A stretch of 7,919 nt of DNA, taken from Pseudomonadota bacterium. GTDB lineage: Bacteria > Pseudomonadota > Gammaproteobacteria > Burkholderiales > Burkholderiaceae_D. The notes beneath the pieces are model-generated. The model did not search any database and was not told the origin of the DNA. It saw nothing but the letters and a program-made list of their open reading frames with translations. The stretch is taken from contig JAEZVM010000055.1 in assembly GCA_023420795.1 (NCBI GenBank), positions 1 to 7,919 on the forward strand, given 5' to 3'. A program made the position numbers and the translations under genes. Shown piece after piece: positions 5,073 through 7,919 of this stretch (its first letter is position 1; each line of letters opens with the position of its first letter).

Positions 5073-6674
5073 TCACCTGCTTGAGAGGGTCACAGTGCCT
5101 TGTCCGCGCGCATACAACAAACCGAGGTTGTACTGCGCAGCGGCATGTCCCTGCTCTGCCGCCTTGCGATACCACTGTGCCGCCTGTGCGAAATCCTGTT
5201 TCACACCGAGGCCATTGTTGTACATGAGGCCGATATTGAACTGTGCGCCGACATCGCCCTGCTCTGCCGCCTTGCGGTACCAGTGCGCCGCCTGCGCGAG
5301 GTCCTGCTTCACGCCGATGCCCATCTTGTACATGTTTCCTAGGTTGTACTGCGCGGCTGCATATCCCTGTTCTGCCGCCTTGCGATACCACTGCGTTGCT
5401 TCTGCCCAGTCCTGCGGCGCGCCGTGGCCATTGGCGAACAGCATGTTGCCGAGATTGTTCTGCGCATAGGCGTCGCCCTGGTAGCCGGCCTTGCGATGCC
5501 AGTGCACCGCCTGCGCGTAGTCCTGCTCGACGCCGATGCCCTTGATGTACATGTTGCCGAGATTGTGCTGTGCCAGCGCATGTCCCTGCTCGGCGGCCTT
5601 GCGGTACCAGACTGCGGCCTCGGCAAAGTCTTGCGGCACTCCTTCGCCGTTGCTGAACATCAGGCCGAGGTTGTATTGCGCGCCGGCGTCGCCCTGATCC
5701 GCCGCCCGGCTATACCACTGGTAGGCCTGATCGTAATCCTGTTCGACGCCCTCGCCGTTGTGATACATGAGGCCAAGGTTGACCTGCGCGCCGGCGTCGC
5801 CTTTTTCCGCCGCCCTGCGATACCACTGCAGCGCCTGCGCGTAGTCCTGCTTCACGCCCAGCCCCTTGCGGTACATATTGCCGACGTTGTTCTGCGCAAA
5901 GCCATTATCCTGCTCGGCGGCCCTGCGATACCACTGCAGCGCCACACGGTAATTCTGCGGCACGCCCTGGCCGTTGTTGTACATGTTGCCGAGATTGATC
6001 TGCGCCAGCGCATGCCCCTGCTCGGCGGCCCTGCGATACCACTGCACCGCCTGCCCGTAATCCTGCGGCACGCCGTTGCCGTTGTTGTACAGCAGATTGG
6101 CGAGATTGAGCTGCACGCGGATATAGTCCTGCTCGACCGGCTTGCGATACCACGGCAGATCCTGATCGACCTCCTGCACCGCGGTGTCGCCATTATCGAA
6201 GCGGATGCCGAGATTGACCGGCGCACTGGTATAGCCCTGATCGGCCGCCTTGCGATACCACAGCACCGCGATCTTGTGGTTCTGCGGCACGCCGTGGCCG
6301 ATGGTGTACAGGTGGCCGAGATTGATCTGCGCATGCGGATTGCCCTGCTCTGCCGCCTTGCGATACCACTCGACGGCCTGCGCGGAATCCTGCTTCACGC
6401 CTTCGCCCCGTTCGTGCATCCAGCCGAGATAGTATTGCGCGCGTGAATCGCCCTGATCCGCCAGCGAACGCCATTCATTCAGCGCGGCGGGATAGTCGTT
6501 CTTGTTATACGCAGCCAGACCTTCAGCGAAGCCGGCATGCGCGGATGCGGAAAACAGGGAAGCGAGAAGCAAGGGCAGAATCGATCGGCATTTTCTGTCA
6601 GAGACCGCTGTGCGACATGAAAGAGTCTTTCCGGAAAATGCCCGGATGCCATCCTGCTGTTTCTGCTTGCTCAT
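5073..6674 (-). CDS. exported Sel1-like repeat protein (12 full repeats plus a partial one)
   Basis: This 533-residue protein has a signal peptide with an unusually long polar n-region (about 31 residues), a hydrophobic core S-I-L-P-L-L-L-A-S-L-F, and a likely cleavage after Ala47 (A-H-A/G-F). After a helical cap (48-76), Sel1 repeats of 36 residues fill the rest: twelve complete units from 77 to 510 with consensus A-Q-x-N-L-G-x-M-Y-x-x-G-x-G-V-x-Q-D and W-Y-R-K-A-A-E-Q-G. A thirteenth (511-533) is cut off after its first helix. Repeats 4 and 10 have 37 residues; repeat 3 (149-184) is degenerate. Sel1 solenoids are protein-binding scaffolds, so a periplasmic adaptor role is inferred; no catalytic domain is present. 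The frame stays open to 6857, but the ATG at 6674 has a strong Shine-Dalgarno and is directly followed by the signal peptide. Both neighbouring facts, 34 nt spacing and same strand, suggest co-transcription with the lipase gene. Confidence 0.92.
   Translation of the reverse strand: MSKQKQQDGIRAFSGKTLSCRTAVSDRKCRSILPLLLASLFSASAHAGFAEGLAAYNKNDYPAALNEWRSLADQGDSRAQYYLGWMHERGEGVKQDSAQAVEWYRKAAEQGNPHAQINLGHLYTIGHGVPQNHKIAVLWYRKAADQGYTSAPVNLGIRFDNGDTAVQEVDQDLPWYRKPVEQDYIRVQLNLANLLYNNGNGVPQDYGQAVQWYRRAAEQGHALAQINLGNMYNNGQGVPQNYRVALQWYRRAAEQDNGFAQNNVGNMYRKGLGVKQDYAQALQWYRRAAEKGDAGAQVNLGLMYHNGEGVEQDYDQAYQWYSRAADQGDAGAQYNLGLMFSNGEGVPQDFAEAAVWYRKAAEQGHALAQHNLGNMYIKGIGVEQDYAQAVHWHRKAGYQGDAYAQNNLGNMLFANGHGAPQDWAEATQWYRKAAEQGYAAAQYNLGNMYKMGIGVKQDLAQAAHWYRKAAEQGDVGAQFNIGLMYNNGLGVKQDFAQAAQWYRKAAEQGHAAAQYNLGLLYARGQGTVTLSSR
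5076..6446 (-). repeat. tandem ~108-bp coding repeats (Sel1 units)
   Basis: The DNA is a direct tandem array with a 108-bp period (111 bp in units 4 and 10), which reflects the protein repeats. Conserved blocks such as those for L-G-N-M-Y and W-Y-R-K-A-A-E-Q-G recur at the same spacing. The copies have diverged enough that slippage between neighbours is probably limited. The array ends in a truncated unit at 5144-5076, immediately before the stop codon. Confidence 0.85.
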
Positions 6675-6680
6675 TTGTCT

Positions 6681-6687
6681 TCTCCCT
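6681..6687 (-). promoter_or_regulatory. ribosome binding site AGGGAGA that fixes the Sel1 start
   Basis: On the - strand AGGGAGA precedes the ATG at 6674, with 7 nt between GGGAG and the start codon. This is close to ideal and is the main reason for rejecting the 61-codon upstream extension of the open frame to 6857. Confidence 0.75.
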
Positions 6688-6813
6688 GTTTTCTTGGTGT
6701 CCTGAAACTGCACGTGTTTCTTCGTTTTTACCCGTGATCGCACTGATGCATCCGCAGCCCAACTGGGCCGGGAGCGAGAGAAAGATGCCGCACGGCCGGT
6801 CATATTAAGACAA

Positions 6814-6837
6814 CGCCCAGACTCCCTTCGGAGGGCG
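6814..6837. repeat. bulged hairpin CGCC/CTCC ... GGAG/GGCG
   Basis: Inner arms CTCC (6822-6825) and GGAG (6830-6833) enclose the loop CTTC. Outer arms CGCC (6814-6817) and GGCG (6834-6837) stack on it, with a 4-nt bulge (CAGA) on the left side. On the - strand it is followed by a weakly T-rich stretch (TTGTCTTAAT), but no - strand gene precedes it. Its function is unknown. Confidence 0.35.
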
Positions 6838-6852
6838 GCACTGATCCGCGAA

Positions 6853-6866
6853 GCCAAACACTTGGC
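6853..6866. repeat. short inverted repeat GCCAA-ACAC-TTGGC
   Basis: Two 5-bp arms are separated by 4 nt. The repeat lies between the other two hairpins of this intergenic region. It is short enough to be chance, but its clustering with the others makes it worth recording. Confidence 0.25.
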
Positions 6867-6888
6867 CTGAAAAGCCAGACTGCAAGGT

Positions 6889-6908
6889 TCTCGTCCGGAT
6901 GGACGAGA
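6889..6908. repeat. perfect 8-bp-stem inverted repeat upstream of the acetyltransferase gene
   Basis: Arms TCTCGTCC (6889-6896) and GGACGAGA (6901-6908) are perfectly complementary around the tetraloop GGAT. The repeat ends 6 nt before a TTGACA hexamer (6915-6920) on the + strand. It could be a dimeric regulator site or an RNA hairpin. No T-run follows on either strand, which argues against a Rho-independent terminator. Confidence 0.5.
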
Positions 6909-6999
6909 TCAGGCTTGACAAACATCAATCTCCGACTGGCGACGGCCGATTTGGTGTATCTCAACGCTGCATCACTGCCGGTCCCTGAAGATGAGGTTC

Positions 7000-7919
7000 A
7001 TGAGCCTCGACGCACACCGCGCACGCCTCTTCATTGATCAGGTACCGGAAACGGTGCCGGAGCCGGATCATGCGGTCACTTATGGCGACATCGCCATTTC
7101 CTGCTACGAGCAGAAAGTCCCGGAATTCGTCGCAGCCGAGATGGACCGGCTACACGGGCATCTCCTATGCTCGCTGTCCCATTTTCAGGTCGCCCGGGAT
7201 TTACAGGATGCGAGTACCTATGTCGTCCGCAGGAATGGAATTGCGATCGCGCTCTTCCTCTTCAAGCGCAGCAAGAGCGAAGTTACCGTCATCAATGAAT
7301 TCATCGAGGTCGAGCACGGCGCAGCCGTGCTGTTTGCGAAATATGTGTTCAGCCGCTTCAGTTCGGTGAAGCTGGTTTCGTTCAGAAAGGTGCATCCCGC
7401 CTTCCGGAACTTGCCCTATCCATATCAGTCGGTCACCTGCACGGAAGACATCGTCGCCAGCCTGCCCCCGACAGTCGAGGCATACCAGACTGCGCTCGGC
7501 AAAAACATGCGACGCAACATCAGGCGCTATACCGCCGGCTTGCAGCAGGACTTTCCCTCATATCGCTACCAGGTCTATCTGGAACGGGACATCAGCGAAC
7601 AGCACATCCGCGACATCATCCACCTGAACCGGACCAGAATGGCCGGCAAGAATATCGTTTCGCGCATCGACGACGAGGAAGCGCGCTGGATCGTGGATCT
7701 GGCAAGACGCTGCGGCATCGTCGGCGTCGCCACGATCGATGGATGCGTATGCGGCGGCGCGATAGGCTTTCGCATCGGCGCGAATTACTTCATGCATGTG
7801 ATCGCCCATGATCCGGCCTATAACAGCTACAGCCTGGGCATCCTCTGTTATTACCTGACGATCTGCGAGGGCATCGCGCGCGGCGGCAAGCGCTTTCATC
7901 TGCTGCCGGGCCGGTATGA
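7000..7919 (+). CDS. GNAT acetyltransferase, acetyltransf_6/CelD-like, 3' end outside window
   Basis: The frame runs open from 6919 (after a TGA at 6916) to the right edge, giving at least 306 codons without a stop. The final bases TGA are out of frame: the last complete codon is TAT at 7915-7917. Counting from the ATG at 7000, residues about 150-306 match the acetyltransf_6 (BioF2/CelD-like GNAT) domain: G-K-N-M-R-R-N-I-R-R at 167-176, a G-x-x-x-G-G-A-I-G-F strand near 248-257, and H-D-P-A-Y-N-S-Y-S-L-G-I-L at 270-282. F-H-L-L-P-G-R-Y follows at the edge. Family members modify polysaccharide or peptidoglycan precursors or act in envelope polymer synthesis, normally in the cytosol; the acceptor here is unknown. 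The N-terminal ~150 residues resemble nothing I can name. An ATG at 6991 in the same frame is an alternative start; GAGG at 6993-6996 marginally favours 7000, though its spacing is short. Confidence 0.85.
   Translation, partial: MSLDAHRARLFIDQVPETVPEPDHAVTYGDIAISCYEQKVPEFVAAEMDRLHGHLLCSLSHFQVARDLQDASTYVVRRNGIAIALFLFKRSKSEVTVINEFIEVEHGAAVLFAKYVFSRFSSVKLVSFRKVHPAFRNLPYPYQSVTCTEDIVASLPPTVEAYQTALGKNMRRNIRRYTAGLQQDFPSYRYQVYLERDISEQHIRDIIHLNRTRMAGKNIVSRIDDEEARWIVDLARRCGIVGVATIDGCVCGGAIGFRIGANYFMHVIAHDPAYNSYSLGILCYYLTICEGIARGGKRFHLLPGRY

Larger units (their letters stand above)
6675..6990. other. divergent intergenic region with three inverted repeats
   Basis: The region separates the - strand Sel1 operon from the + strand acetyltransferase gene and codes for no recognisable protein. 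It should hold promoters for both. It contains three short hairpins within about 95 bp (6814-6837, 6853-6866, 6889-6908). A perfect -35-like TTGACA lies at 6915-6920 on +, but the hexamers 16-18 nt downstream do not resemble TATAAT, so I do not call a promoter there. No T-run follows any hairpin, so they do not look like ordinary intrinsic terminators. Confidence 0.6.

Noticed and set aside
5035..5143. A possible frameshift truncating the Sel1 protein in its thirteenth repeat
   Set aside because: Neither alternative frame after residue 526 restores the second half of a Sel1 repeat, so the end appears natural.
4193..5227. A 344-codon + strand frame antisense to the lipase gene
   Set aside because: It crosses the lipase-Sel1 junction, has no recognisable motif, and the opposite strand carries a complete catalytic triad and lipobox.
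5424..6446. A 340-codon + strand frame antisense to the Sel1 gene
   Set aside because: Its own repetitive translation simply mirrors the tandem Sel1 repeats on the other strand; it has no independent family match or ribosome binding site.
5076..6446. Regular ~108-bp periodicity that might suggest a CRISPR or satellite array
   Set aside because: The period is a multiple of three and encodes canonical Sel1 repeats; there are no short identical repeats with unique spacers.
6915..6960. TTGACA with downstream TGTATC as a sigma70 promoter for the acetyltransferase gene
   Set aside because: The spacing is 34 nt, twice the norm, and no -10-like hexamer lies 16-18 nt downstream.
7917..7919. TGA at the very end of the window as the stop of the acetyltransferase gene
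   Set aside because: Counting codons from 7000 leaves two extra bases at the edge, so this TGA is out of frame and the gene continues.

Overview
The window looks like ordinary chromosomal DNA of a GC-rich betaproteobacterium. The codon use and the character of the proteins (a Burkholderiales-type MFS transporter, a DUF4010 protein, a Sel1 protein and a CelD-like acetyltransferase) suggest Burkholderiales, perhaps Oxalobacteraceae. That placement is an impression from protein character and was not computed. I see no tRNA, rRNA, CRISPR array, transposase, integrase or phage gene.

Left part (1-2592): the C-terminal half of an MFS transporter enters from the left edge on +. It is followed on + by a MgtC/SapB-DUF4010 membrane protein that starts with TTG. 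A TSUP (TauE/SafE) anion exporter runs toward it on -, and the two stop ends overlap by 4 nt. Upstream of the TSUP gene, a 340-bp intergenic stretch holds a 41-codon reading frame on - with a near-ideal ribosome binding site, plus a 10-bp perfect palindrome.

Middle part (2933-5038): a zinc/PLP D-serine dehydratase or D-threonine aldolase-like enzyme lies on +. It is convergent with a family V-like lipase/esterase lipoprotein on -.

Right part (5073-7919): the lipase gene is the second gene of a probable two-gene - strand operon. The first gene encodes an exported protein of 12 full Sel1 repeats plus a truncated thirteenth. Both products should lie outside the cytoplasm, one soluble in the periplasm and one lipid-anchored. 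A hairpin-rich divergent intergenic region (6675-6999) separates this operon from a + strand GNAT (acetyltransferase_6/CelD-like) gene that runs off the right edge without a stop codon.

I found no convincing new multi-gene system. The items most worth a second look are the small ORF in front of the TSUP exporter, the Sel1-lipoprotein lipase pair, and the hairpin cluster in front of the acetyltransferase gene.
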